Positions 1-12,700 of a DNA stretch of 64,000 bases are shown here, piece by piece. The translations under genes were made by a program, and so were the position numbers. Where the stretch lies: positions 4,094,501 to 4,158,500 of the forward strand of contig NC_092661.1 in NCBI RefSeq assembly GCF_032118995.1, written 5' to 3'. The DNA is from Asterias amurensis. Its lineage: Eukaryota > Echinodermata > Asteroidea > Forcipulatida > Asteriidae. Numbering within the stretch: position 1 is the first letter of the stretch; each line of letters opens with the position of its first letter. Below the pieces are notes generated by a model, which saw nothing but the letters and a program-made list of their open reading frames with translations, had not been told where the DNA came from and did not search any database.

Positions 1-2406
1 ATGATCGGCAAGTTGTGCATCTCAGGGTCGTATGCGATTGTCTACCTCTTCACGATAGAACTCTTCCCGACGCCCGTCAGGTAAAATGAAAGCGTCTATA
101 AGGGTACACGTTTGGTAATTTTCAAAGACCAGTCTTCTCACTTGGTGTATCCCATCATAACAATAAAATAACAAGCCTGTGAAATTTTGGGCTCAATCGA
201 TCATCGAAGTTGCGAGAAAATGATGAAAAAAAAACACCCTTGTTGAGCGAATTTGTGTGCTTTCAGATAAGAAAAATATATTTTTTATTATTTTAGTGAG
301 AAATTACCTCTTTTTCAAAAACTACGTTACTTCGTTATATTATCAACATCTCTCTAATGCTCGTTACGAAGTCAGTTTTTAAGTTAATAAAGGCAGTGGG
401 CACTATTAGTAATTACTAAAAAATAATTATTAGCATAAAACCTTTCTTGGTAACGAGTAATGGGCAGAGGTGGATAGCATATAAAACATTGTGAGAAAAC
501 AGCTCCCGAAGTGACGTGAGTTTTCGAGAAAGGAGTCATTTTCCACGAATTTGATTTCGAGACCTCAGAATTAGATTTTGAGGATACCGAAATCAAGCAT
601 CTGAAAGCACACACCTTCGTGTGACAAGGGTGTTTTTTTTTCTTTCATTATTATCTCGCAACTTCGACTACCGATTGAGCTCAATTGTCCATAGGTTTGT
701 TATTTTAATGCATATGTTCAAAACACCAAGTGAGAAGACTGGTCTTTGAGCATTACCAATAGCGTCTTGTGCCTTTACGTCTTGATATGGTCAAACTGAT
801 GCATCTGTAGTCCATGTTCTCTGTTTTGTCGTACCACCAGGAATGTAGGTGTGGGAATGGGCTCCTTCGTGTCCCGTATAGGCTCCATTGCTTCCCCGTA
901 TGTCCTCTATCTTGGTGACGTCACTTTCTTCCAGTTTCCGTTCCTTGTTTTTGGAAGTTTTGCTCTGCTGGCTGGTGTCTCCACGCTTCTACTGCCCGAT
1001 ACACTGGGAACAAAGCTACCTCAAACCATGGAGGAGGGGGAAGCGTTTGGCAAGTGAGTAACAGTAAAAGTCGCTTCTTATAAAGCGGGCATTTCCGCGT
1101 TAAAGGCAGTGGACAGTATTGGTAATTACTCAAAATAATTATTGCCATAAAACCCTTCTTGGTAACGAGGAATGGGCGAGGTTGATAGTATAAAACATTG
1201 TGAGAAACGGCTCCCTCTTAAGTGCCATAGGTTTGGAGAAAGAAGTAAATTCCACGAATTTGATTTCAAGACCTCAGATTTGGAACTTGAGGTCTCGAAA
1301 TCAACCATCTAAACGCACACAACTTCGTGTGACAGGGTGTTTTTTTCTTTCATTATTATCTCGCAAGTTCGATGACCAATTGAGCTCAAACTTTCTCAGG
1401 TTTGTTATTTTATGCATTATGTTGAAGTACACCAACTGTGAAGGCTATTGTTTTGACAATTACCAAACGTGTCCACTGCCTTTAACATACAGTATTTCCC
1501 GCAAGGTATGTGGTACTATACATTTTAAATTATGAGATCTACTCCTTTAACATAGCACCATTGAATGTGTTACAAGGTCCTGCAGCGCAATATGCTGACA
1601 AACAAATAAGGAACTTCCGATGCCAACCCGGTTATGGATTCCATGTGGCCTGATCCGTCTTTGGGCAGTGTGAGTTCGAGGTACTGTAAAATAAATTTTG
1701 GAGTTCCCTGGGTTCTGCCTGATCCCAAAAATGAGTCAAGCTTCATGTGATCCGAAATCCGGGTCATTTCTGGTCCTGCCTGTCGATCATCTTGAATTCT
1801 CCCATTGATATCAATGTTACCAAACCGAGGCTGGAAGAACAGAACAGCCTGGTTCCTGTTTGCAAAAATATTTTTAGCATTCATTATTGTTATTCGATAC
1901 GAGGAACAAGACCAGGATGGAGGCAGTATGATAAAATAATGTCTTTACTCCCAAAGAAGCTGAGAAAGATTAAAGGGATGTTATTGGTCCAATAAATAAT
2001 AATAAAAATAATAATAATAAAACACATTTTATATAGCGCCAAATCCATTAAAAATGCTCCCGGGCGCTTTCAAAAAGCTAAATAATTAAAAGGTCAAAAA
2101 TAAGATCCATCAAATATGATCATAAAACAATAAAGGTACAAATACAAGTAAACAGATAAAAATATATAAAATAATCACAAACCAGAGATTAAATGTATAA
2201 AAGCGCAATGATGGTGATTGTGAAATGCGCTATACAAAAACTATTTATTGTTATTTTATGAATTTTTTTAATTTAGGAATATGACTTTTCGCCAAATGGT
2301 CGCGTTTCCAGGATGTGGAAAGAAGTTTGAACAGATCGAAGATGAAGACGTTGAAGATGAGAAAGAAGATCCAGCAGGATCAGAGATGAGGATGCTCAAC
2401 GTGTAG
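1..2406 (+). CDS. SLC22-family organic ion transporter, C-terminal exons (5' partial)
   Basis: Three exons, 1-80, 841-1053 and 2277-2406, join in frame with GT-AG borders to give the last 140 residues and a TAG stop. The gene continues upstream of the window. The first exon encodes a segment ending FTIELFPTPVR and the second starts RNVGVGMGSFVSRIGSIASP. This matches the conserved end of the major-facilitator SLC22 group (OCT/OAT/OCTN), where a Tyr/Phe-T-x-E-L-x-P-T-x-x-R-N motif lies between TM10 and TM11. TM11 and TM12 are the hydrophobic stretches around SIASPYVLYLG and FPFLVFGSFALLAGVSTLLLP, followed by the usual LPDTLG and a cytoplasmic acidic tail. The family moves organic cations, anions or carnitine across the plasma membrane. 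The visible part cannot tell which substrate class applies. The introns at 81-840 and 1054-2276 are filled with MITE copies. Family call is firm; subtype unknown. Confidence 0.88.
98..388. repeat. MITE-E remnant in SLC22 intron
   Basis: Starts AGGGTACACGTTTGGTAATT, like the left end of the full MITE-E copy at 10433-10784, and keeps its CACTTGGTGTATCCC interior. The right terminal repeat is lost where the next MITE begins. Confidence 0.7.
391..776. mobile_element. MITE-A copy in SLC22 intron
   Basis: Diverged copy of the most abundant family of the window. Consensus features are TTAA, terminal repeat AGGCAGTGGACACTATTGGT, an inner inverted repeat around GATTTCGAGACCTCAGA, and about 385 bp in length. 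Here the right end is degenerate. Confidence 0.8.
1100..1485. mobile_element. MITE-A copy in SLC22 intron
   Basis: Both terminal repeats and both flanking TTAA tetranucleotides are intact. Confidence 0.88.
1996..2262. repeat. A/T-rich dispersed repeat
   Basis: Bounded by AATAATAATA plus TATATAGCGCC on the left and AATGCGCTATACAAAAA plus TTATTGTTATT on the right, an imperfect inverted arrangement often seen at LINE/SINE 3' ends. A similar piece is at 34048-34115. Confidence 0.45.
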
Positions 2407-2541
2407 TCTTAATTCAATTCGGAAACAGCGTGCCGGTGGGTTTTTTTTACACTGAAATTTATGTAATGTGGCACCGGTTTCAAATTTTGAAAAAATGCAA
2501 CTTTATGAGACGCCGTCTTAAAAGTTATGTTTGTAGATTGA

Positions 2542-2547
2542 ATAAAT
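2542..2547 (+). terminator. Candidate polyadenylation signal of the SLC22 gene
   Basis: AATAAA lies 136 bases after the stop codon, the first canonical hexamer downstream of it. The position is plausible for the transcript end, but there is no transcript evidence. Confidence 0.4.
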
Positions 2548-3121
2548 TTATAAGCTTGTATTTAAGGTTGTGCACGAAAAACAATCCACCATTGATAAAG
2601 TGTCTTCCTTCTGACGTCATGTGCTATTTAATTCATTGCTATTCCCAGATGATGGCCAGCGTGAGTTTAACGTCCTTGATAACCTTTAACATTGTTTCAT
2701 ATTTTTTTTCATTTTGGTATGGGGTCGTCCGAGAGTGTCAGAGTTTTCCCGTTTCTTTATTTACGAGTTTCTATCCCTTCTACTGTATTATTTGATGTAA
2801 TTTTTATGAATCTTTTTATTTTCTCCATTTTTGGAGGTTTTGAGGAGATAAATAAACAATGGACCATTCCACAATATCAAAAGAATGAGAGTTCCCATGT
2901 TTGCATCCAATGACGTCATCACGCTCAGAAAGAGCCCAATAAATGATGATATAATAAAACTTTTGCCGTGAAATTGGGATAATAATGTCATATGGGGGCT
3001 CTTTCCAATTGATGTTGTTTCCTTTGTCGAGAAAGGAATTATGAACCCCCAAATCGACGTAAACAAAGATAAGCATAATATAAAATAAAAAAATAAAGAC
3101 AACATTATAATTGAAATGATA

Positions 3122-3450
3122 TTAATTTTTGGTTTCTACCCATATACACCGATTTGTCTAGCACTGTATACTCAGTACTTCCCCGAGTCCTGTGAAAAAA
3201 ATCACAGGCATTTTTACTCGAACCCACGACCTTTTGCAATTCTAGAGCAGCGTCACACCAACTAGACCACCGAGATTGCCCGGTAGCTAGAGGCAGTTCG
3301 AATCCTATGTTTTAGCAGCGGGTACTGCAAACGATTTAATAGATGTTAAATTTGCATCGGGGATAAAGAACATTAATTTTTGGTTTCTACCCATATACAC
3401 CGATGTGTGTAGCACTGTATACTCAGTACTTCCCCGAGTCCTGTGAATTG
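3122..3450 (-). repeat. tRNA-derived SINE (type S), diverged
   Basis: The minus strand carries B-box-like GGGTTCGAG and the tRNA-like head, flanked by two arms with CCATATACACCGATGTGTGT and TACTTCCCCGAGTCCTGTGA, also found at 23690-24172. Confidence 0.7.
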
Positions 3451-3859
3451 AAATGTGTCATTGATTTTTTTGGACCTTGACAAACTCCGGAGAATTCTGA
3501 GCCTATGAAGTTGGTACAAAACGTTTTCCCGATTCTCGAAGCTTAACTTTTGAATTTTCCCGTTTGGTATTTCAATATTTGAAATATAAACTGTTAAGTA
3601 CCAATTTATTAATTACTTTATTTCCATTTGAGTTATTTCCCTTTTTCCCTAATGAAAATGAAATTTGTATGTTTCTATGTTTTGGTCGGTAATGATTTTT
3701 TTTTCTTCTTTTTTAAATGTATACTTCTATTTATCTTTAAATTAAGAGACACTTCGTAAAGACTTGTTTTTTCGGATTTATTTTCTATTGGTACTTATTT
3801 AATTGTTATGTGTAGTTATTTATAAAATTGACTAATGAATTTCAGTGACGGTGTATTGT

Positions 3860-4145
3860 AGTTGGAGAGCTAACATTGTTTGTAATGTCAAAAGTTGCAC
3901 TAATAGTTGCTAGCTCATAAATTAATGACAATAACAAAACATCCACACCGGCTGTTGGAATCCTTGATTACTTAATTATGCTCCAAACATGAATAATTCA
4001 CCAGTACAAACTAAAGTGCACATTTTACCATGTGATCTTTACTGATGTGGACTCCAGTTTAAATCTAGGGACGAAGCCTTGCATCGTGTAGATTGGTTGT
4101 TCAGACCTTGGGGTTTCCCTCTACCAGGGTTGCGCAACAAATCTC
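3860..4145. repeat. Direct duplication, copy 1
   Basis: Shares long stretches with 5350-5640, such as GTCAAAAGTTGCACTAAT, TCCACACCGGCTGTTGGAA and CAGTTTAAATCTAGGGACGA. A MITE-A (to 4396) interrupts its right end, where copy 2 continues uninterrupted. Confidence 0.85.
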
Positions 4146-4396
4146 AACAGGTGTATAAAATAACAAACCTGTGAAAATTTGAGCTCAATCGGTCATCGAC
4201 CTCAAGTTTTAAATATGAGGTCTCGAAATCAAAGTCTTGGAAAATTACTTCTTTCTCAAAAACTATGGCACTTCAGAGGGAGCCATTTCTCACAATGTTT
4301 TATACCATCAACCTCTCCTCATTACTCGTCACCAAGTAAGGTTTTATGCTAATAGTTATTTTGAGTAATTACCAATAGTGTCCACTGCCTTTAAAA
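4146..4396. mobile_element. MITE-A copy, 5' truncated
   Basis: Retains the interior and the right end GTGTCCACTGCCTTTAA. The left terminal repeat is missing. Confidence 0.75.
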
Positions 4397-5349
4397 ACTG
4401 ATATTTATTTACCCTTTTACACAAGTATCTTCGGGTTTATGGTTCTTTCGACAATGACGAATAAGAAACATGTTGCGTTTCTAAGCGACCAATGTAATAT
4501 TGACATGCTGTATAGGGGACATGTCACCGGCGCAAAGAACAGTTTTGATTTCTTCTTTTAAGTGCTGCTCATGCATTATATGAAACGGCCGTCGCACATT
4601 TCAAGCGATTTTCAACATACTGAATAACAAAGTGGATGCATATCAGAAAACTGTTTCCAGAAATGTTCAATTGTAAGTAAGCATGGAGAAGCGGTACGTG
4701 CTTATCCTAGACGCTTCCAAAAAGTATGGAAAACGGTGGTCGCATTTCCGAGCCGATTCTATAAGCTGTATGTATGAGAAAGATGAGTACAGATCAAAGC
4801 CGTTTTCATGCGTTTTAAGTGAGGAAATTGCATGCAGTCGTGCACTATTTCAAGCCGTTTCGAGACTCCTTACGTTTTGAATTCGGTCGGTGTAATTACG
4901 CTTGTCGCAATGATCTTTGCACAAGATGTCAGAAAACGTAAGGAATCAATAAATAGCATAGCTCTTGGCCCATATCGTGGGAATTTGTTTTTACAGAAAC
5001 AGCAACTTTTGCACACATGCAGGGGAAGTGTCCGACCAAAGAGCTACAAGAAAGAGCAAACATAACGACTCGATGACACGTGGTGCAGGAGATAATCTTT
5101 GGTTACCTATAAGCATTGAATTCGCGTGACCTGACATCTAATGATGTCATGATGGCAAAATGAACGGAATTTTTTTTAACGTCTCCGTTCTACAAACTGG
5201 AGTTAATTCAAATTTCATCTTGCACTGCTGTTTGACAAAAATATCCCACTTACTGCAAGTACCGACTTGTACTTTTCAGGTTGATATGCTTGCGAAGATA
5301 ATAAGGTTTTTTTATGACTTTTATATTTATGAAAACAGGTGTAAACAAT

Positions 5350-5640
5350 TAAATGGGGAGCTAAAATTGTTTGTGATGTCAAAAGTTGCACTAATGGTTG
5401 CTAGCTCATAAATGACAATAAAAAACGTCCACACCGGCTGTTGGAACCCTTCATAATGCTCCAAACATGAATAATTCACAAAATACAAACTAAGGTGAAC
5501 ATTTTAACATGTGAACTTTTAGTGCACCCCAGTTTAAATCTAGGGACGAAGGCTTGAATCGTGTGGATTGATTGTTCAGACACTACGTGATTGTTTGGGG
5601 TTTCCCTCTATAATGGTTGCCTGCTGCAACATCTATCTTC
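5350..5640. repeat. Direct duplication, copy 2
   Basis: See 3860-4145. It lies about 1.5 kb downstream in the same orientation and differs by several small indels. Confidence 0.85.
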
Positions 5641-5951
5641 AGGTAGTATTATGGTTCTTTCGTAAAAGATATATAAAGAAAAACTTTACATGTATATTAT
5701 TTACAAACACTTATTGTTCGGTGTACACATCTCATAATTATTTCTAATCAAAACTTGACCCCTTTAATCCTAACCCAATGTGTTTTATAAACTGGATGGG
5801 ATTCGAACTTCAAGGTTTGCACTGCTGGAGCAGATCTCAAGTTACTGTTCCGCCCGAAATAAATACTTATTTCGGTCACAAACAACAAAGCCGATCATTC
5901 ATTTTTCGACGACTGATCCCTCTCAACAAACTTCCGAATGTTTATATTTCT

Positions 5952-6338
5952 TTAAAGGCAGTGGACACTAGTGGTAATTACTCAAAATAATGATTAACAT
6001 AAAACCTTACTTGATTACAAGTAATGGGGAGTGGTTGATAGTATAAAATATTGTGAGAAACGGCTCCCTCTGAAGTAATGTAATTTTCGAGAAAGAAGTC
6101 ACTTTCCACAAATTTGATTTCGAGACCTCAGATTAATTAGAATTTTGAGGTCTCGGAATCAAGCATCTGAAAGCACACAACTTCGTGTGACAAGGGTGTT
6201 CTTTCGTTATTATCTCGCAACTTCGACGACCGATTGAGCTCAAATTTTCACAGGTTAGTTATTTTATGCATATGTTGAGATACGCCAACTGTGAAGACTA
6301 ATTTTTGACAGTTACCAAATAGTGTCCACTGTCTTTAA
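5952..6338. mobile_element. MITE-A copy upstream of MRPS15
   Basis: Full length with TTAA at both ends, about 90 bp upstream of the putative promoter region. Confidence 0.88.
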
Positions 6339-6429
6339 TTAAATGCTAAATGAGAACTACTACTTATGTGTCGCTTTCCCGAACCTTTGAATTATTTATG
6401 CTTATCGAACATCTTGCTTAGAAAAGCCG

Positions 6430-6728
6430 GGCTTCCCTTCGTCGTCGATTCCAGAAAACCATCTGTAACGGAGCGAAAACGAACGTTTGCGACGAACGAC
6501 GGTTTTGCGCGAGTGGAACGCACCCCTGGCATTTAAAAGTCTAATGTGATTGGCTCTATCTGACCGTAAAGGGCGCTACAAATTATCAAAAATGGCGACC
6601 TCCTCTCGCACTGCTCGTGTGCTCGGTTAAATTCTTATTTTGAAACGCCTGAAATCTTCCCCAGATCACCTTAGAGGGTGTCAAACACAGGCAATATCTA
6701 CGGAACTTATCCAAGATATTGATGAACA
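6430..6728 (+). promoter_or_regulatory. Probable MRPS15 promoter and 5' leader
   Basis: A relatively CpG-rich stretch runs from 6430 to 6610 (CGTCGTCG, GACGAACGACGG, GCGCGAG), contrasting with the AT-rich flank. An inverted CCAAT box (ATTGG) lies near 6550. An AAAATGGCG motif at 6588-6596 resembles the YY1 element common near start sites of housekeeping and mitochondrial-protein genes. Two out-of-frame ATGs (6592 and 6722) precede the chosen start, so short upstream ORFs may exist if the leader is this long. The start site itself is not defined. Confidence 0.45.
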
Positions 6729-9700
6729 ATGTTTCGACGACTAACGACTGAAGGCTGTGGATTATCTCGACAGATTTGTCGAAACTTGTCAACAACCCCA
6801 GCGGTGTGTGGTAATGTTGCATTGAATTCCTGTGCAGCTGCAACAGGCAGTGCTTCTTGTCGGTTATTCAGGAGACAAGATCATGATGAGTTGTTCGATC
6901 AACCGTGGGATCAACATAAACAGTTCATTCCTCACACGATGAGTATGCATTTCTTGTACTGTTTTGTTGATTTCGTTTTGTTGAATGTTGTTGAATTATC
7001 TAACTTATTCATTGTTAATTTTTATTTAATTTTAAGTTAATTAATTTTATCAATATAAACCACAAGGGAAACTGACTGGGTAAATTTGTAAAATGATTTT
7101 TGGTTAAACAAAGAATTGACTAGAGTGGGATTCGAACCAACGACCTCCGGATTAACGTGCCGGCGCTCTACCAACTGAGCTATCTAGCCCTATATTGGCG
7201 GTGTCCCTATTTTTGTCAATATCTTTGTTCGGGGGTGCCAGTCAGAAGCCATACAACCGTTAACTGCCGTGTAGCCAGGGATCACACCCAAATTACGATA
7301 CAACCTGGGAAGCGGCAGCTAGGGGATCACCTTAAGGGGATGCGACTTTTTGTTTCAGATATTAATTTTATTCTATTTTATTCTAAATTAATGATTGAAT
7401 TACCAAATTGGATAACTTTCTGTATGGTGCCACCACTTTTTCACTCATTTTTACAAAAAGGGATATCTCATTGAGGTAAATTAGATACTATAATTATTTC
7501 ATATCGAATGAATAAGTGGTGGCGCCATACGGAAACTTTTCTACCAAATTCTTTCTGTTTTGAATTTACATTTTTTTTCATCAACATTTTTATTGCATTG
7601 GTTGGTTGGTTGGTAGTATTTTAATTGTATCAAACTCGAAGGGCAAAGGGGCTGCAAAAATGCAAGACTATCTCATTTTGACTTGTCATCAATAATAATA
7701 AATAGGCCAAGTGTTCTTGCGGTTTTTTCCCCCCAGTTTTTTTTTAATGCCTATTTTGAGAATAATGTATCTTTAGCACTGAATTTATTTTGGCATTCCC
7801 TTCATGATCTGTCACTGATGTAAGATAAATATTAACTTGAGTCACTTTTGATTGAATTCTTCAACAGTAAGAACCTATGCTTCCAAGGCAGCATCTAAGT
7901 TTTCAAGAAGAGTCAAAAAAGGTAAGTTCAGGGTTCTCCAAAGGATTTTATTCTGGGGTTGGGAGAGGGGTATTCTGTAATACAGAATCTATAATAATAA
8001 TAATAACCGTATTTATGACGCGCCTTTTGCCAAAGGATACAAAGCGCCAGGTATTATTACTGCAAGGAGTGGGCGAATTTTGAGATATAAGACCTAATCC
8101 TTAAGCACCATGTAATGGTTTACAAGGTGCTATGGCACAATATGCTGTCAATCCAGCCAGGAACACCGGGGCGAACCCCTTCTCTTTTCGATAAGTGCAC
8201 TGGGTTCTTTTACATGCGTTTACACAACACATGGGACCAACGGCTTTACGTCCCATCCGAAGGACGAAGCAATGGTTATGTGTCTTGCTTAAGGACACAA
8301 GTGTCACGGCTGGGGATTCGAACCCACACTCTGCTGATCAGAAACACCAGAGTTTGAATTCGGTGCTCTTAACCGCTCGGCCACGACACTCCCAAAGAAT
8401 CTGTACCAACATTTCTGAGATAAATGGCTAAATAAATTGAATTGAAAGGCTTGCCTGAGAGCTGAGAGTGGCTTTGATGTGAAACCGTTTACATGTCATC
8501 ATTTTAATAAATTATGGTGGTCTTTTTTTTTTCTTTTCAAAGAAACATTTGATCGGTATATGGGAATGGAACCAACCCAGTTACAGTCTGGCTTCGAAGA
8601 AATCAAGGAATTAGAAGAGTAAGTATAGTCGACTCCGTTACAACAAGGTCGCTGGCTTGGACTGGCCAGATAACCTTTTTTATATTAACAGGAATAATGT
8701 TTTTATAATAGGAAAGCAAAACAAAGAAACACATGAAGCAGAAATGAGATTCAAGACCTTCAGAATGTACCTATGCAAAACCTTCTTTTTAAAGGCAGTG
8801 GACACTATTGGTAATTACTCAAAATATTTATTAGCTTAAAAACTTACTTGGTAACGAGTAATGGGGAGCTGTTGATAGTCTAAACCATTGTGAGAAACGG
8901 CTCTCTCTGAAGTAACGTAGTTTTGAAAAAACTGTAATTTTCCACGAATTTAATTTTGAGACCTCAGATTTAGATTTTGAGGTCTCGAACTCAAGCATCT
9001 GAAAGCACACAACTTTGTGCGACAAGGGTGTTTTTTCTTTCATTATTATCTCACAACTTCGACAACCAATTGAGCTCGAATTTTCACAGGTTTGTTATGT
9101 TATGCATAATGTTGAGATACACCAAGAGAGAAGACTGGTCTTTGACATAGTGTCCAGTGCCTTTAAAGGCACCGTGGTATACTTTTATACATGGCTCTTT
9201 AAAAAACATCCTACTGTGTAGATATATGTAAAACATTTTGTTTAACCCTGCAGTGAGAGCCGTTTTAAGCACGCCATTATTTTAATTTTTTTATTTCCTT
9301 AAAGGAACACGTTGCCTCAGATCGGACCAGTTGATCTTTAAAAAGCGTTTATTATAAAATGCATATGGTTGGAAAGATGTTATAAAAGTAGAATACATTA
9401 ATCCACAGATACATGTATTTGCCTCGAAATTGCGTGGTCTTCCTTTTACTTTGCGAACTAACACGGTCGGCCATTTATGTGAGTCCAAAATTTTTCTAGA
9501 CTTCATTCATAATATACCATTTCTTGTCAAATGTTGTTTTAGTGCAAGTGAGGATGTCAAGAGAATATTCAGTCTAGAGTTTGCACCCAGGGTAAGTTGA
9601 CTTGAAGTAATAATACAAATAATCTCAACCCTGTTACTTCCTACTTTGTCATGTTTGTGGCCAATTATTCAATGTTATGATGGATTTTGATTAAGGGAAC

Positions 9701-12700
9701 CAATGTGTGGTGAGGAGGTTTTCAACTAGTGGTTTAAACCTGCCGAGGCCTGGTTCTTGATAATTTTACGGTACCAAGACGAAGTCAAGGTAAATTATCA
9801 AGAAACAGGTCTCGGCGGGTTTAAACCACTAGTTGAAAACCGATTCAGCACACTTTGATTCCCATTCATAAATACCTTTTCGGTAAAAAAACATCAACAC
9901 TTTTTGTCAAAAAGTAAAATAAATGCAAAAATTATAAATTGTTCAATGATTTCTTTAAACACAACACCCCTCCATCTATGAAATGGTAAGGCCCTCGTGT
10001 AAACAACTCCTTTGGAGATGCAAGGAGATTGCTGTGCGCATATCTTGGATGTGGCGCAAATGTTTCAGCCGTTGCTTTCGACCAATAGGAATGAAGAAAC
10101 TGTCCTATATAAGCACAGGTGCAAGAAGCTTGCGTGTCACGCCCACGTTTCAACACTTTTTACTGGTGATAAATCATCCGTTAAACACCCCCACATGATG
10201 CCCTCTCCACCAATAGGAATAGCGAAACTGTATTAGGTATTTATGAATGATAAATAAGCTATGCCAGCATGTCATGTAGTGAACGCATCTGCGCAGTACT
10301 CAGTCATTGAGTCAACCCTCCTACTGCCTGACCGTTCAACATCCCCCACTGTAGTTTCAAATGATAGATGCAATTTGTTAGCTTACAATATTATATCAAG
10401 CAGTGAATACATCTTCACAGACAAAACATACATTAAAGGGAAGGTACACGTTTGGTAATTGTTAAAGTCCAGTGTCCTCACTTGGTGTATCCCATCATAA
10501 GCATAACATAACAAGCTTGTGAAAGTTTGAGCTCACTTGGTCACTGGAGTTGCGAGAAAATGATGAAAGAAAAAACACCATTGTTGGCGAAGGTTTGTGC
10601 TTTCAGATAGGAATAAAAGACTTCTAGCTAGAAGTCTTCTATTATTATTTTAGACGCTACTTCAGTGGGAGTCGTTTCCCACAATGTTTTTATACTACCA
10701 ACAGCTCCACAATACTCGTTACCAAGTCAGTCTTTAAGTTAATATTTGTTTTGAGTAATTACCAAACGTGTACCTTCCCTTTAAGTAAACAAAATTAAGT
10801 ACAAGAAAACTTCAGCACAGACTTATTTGTTAATAAATATCACACAATCTGTTGGTTAATATTCTGGTATAACATGGCTTATGTTGACATGTTAAGCGTA
10901 TAAAGGTGAATGAAAATGAAAAACATAGGATTCAAACTACCTCCAGCTATCGCGCAATCTCAGTGGTCGGTCTAGTTTGTAAGACATCTGAGCCCAATTT
11001 CACAGCTCTGCTTACCGTAAGCATAGAATCGGTGCTTACAAAAACAGGGTATTCTGTGCTTACGGCCTGCCTATTTCACGAATTTGGGCTTCTGCGCGTG
11101 CATACTTCATGTTACTAGGCATTCCACACTTACAAGGCTAGCGCAGAAATTTGGCGCTTGCACGTAAGCGGGAATCGCGATCGTAAGCGCAGAATTTGGC
11201 GGTAAGCAGAGCCATGAAATTGGGCCCTGCTCTGGAACAACAAAGGTTGTGGGTTCGAATCCCTCCTAAGTAGTCATGCGTGTGATCTTTTTTAAGATTT
11301 CTTTTTACAGAAGTTGGGAAAGTACTGAGTACACAGTGCTTACACACATCTATGCAAGTGTCAAACCAAACAATATTCAATTTTATCCCTGATGCAAATT
11401 TAACATTTGTGAAAATAATTTAATCGTGATTGTGAGACATTTATTTTGATCGTTTATTTTTGTTCGCAGCGAGAGATCAAGAAACTCCAAGAAGTAAACA
11501 CATTGCAGGATATCGATCATGATCCAACAGATGAAAGCCATGCTAACCTGCTCTTGACAAGCAGTAAGTTATTATACAAATATAACATAGTTTAAGGGTG
11601 ACTAGTATACACATATTGATTGGCAACGAGGTACATGTAACTAGTATACGTCTATTCCCACAAGGGACTTTGAGTGACCAGAAGAGCGACCTATTTCCCG
11701 AGACCGAAAGCCCTGATTCTGGTCACTCACAGGCCCGAGGGGGAATAGACATCCAATGTACACTAGTTACCGAATTATGCCAGTCAATATGTGTTTTATA
11801 ACACAGCTCGGTCTTATGTCAAATAAGAACAGAAAAAGGAGTTTTGTAGTTGTTGTTCACGGTTCAAGTCAAGAGAGGGTGCTGTTACCGTGGGCACTAA
11901 ATACAAAGACTATTCCCGCAAAACACGCGCGCGTGATCACTAGTCCATATTAATACATCCCATGTGACCGTGTTTCAGCCAACCAGAATACAGAACGAGC
12001 AAGAGGTGTGTTAAAATCGATATTAGTTCCCTGAGGTATTGGAAGGAGGCGAAGCCGAGGGAACTAGCTTATCAACTTCAAATATCAAGGGGAGCTAATA
12101 ATCAACTAGTCACCTGAAATAAACTTAGCTTGGGCGATATCGACTTATTTTATTCATGATATATCGGCGACAATATAAATTTGACATTATCAGTCTTCAA
12201 ACTCCAAGTGAAAGTTGTAGAAGAGACAGTCATAGCACAAGAGAGGTGTTCTAATGACCTATTCTTCTGGTTTTACTCCAAACCTATGGGGTGCAAGATT
12301 TCTCAGCTAGGAAATACATACTTGACCAATATTGCGATATATCGCAATATATCAATATTTCGATTAAAACCAAAGTGATTCGATATCGTAATCGTTTCCA
12401 AATTAATATCGCGATATTTGAGAATATCGTGGTATCGCCCAAACTTAAAATAAACCATATATTTGTTTTACTCACATTCAGTTACAGGAACATGAGTTTT
12501 GAGCAAGAGAAAATGATGACTGAAACAAAATACCCATGATGATAAATTTGTTTATGTATTGGATATTGCTAAGAGAGCGCTGTTTGTGCATGTTTACAAA
12601 ACAGTACCACGATGATCGTAAAAAACATGACAAGTAGAATAGTGTCCGGGGATAATGTCGTGCAATGGTAGTGCGCATGACAAGTAAAATAGCTCCCGGG

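Larger units (their letters stand above)
2407..6428. other. Intergenic region between SLC22 and MRPS15
   Basis: No exon-like sequence was found. It holds the SLC22 3' UTR, a SINE remnant (3122-3450), a direct duplication (3860-4145 and 5350-5640), and two MITE-A copies. The remainder, for example 4450-5340, is AT-rich and shows nothing recognisable. Confidence 0.6.

Noticed and set aside
8300..8393. tRNA-Leu gene on the minus strand
   Set aside because: Part of a repeated type L SINE with an ATAATA tail; degenerate cloverleaf.
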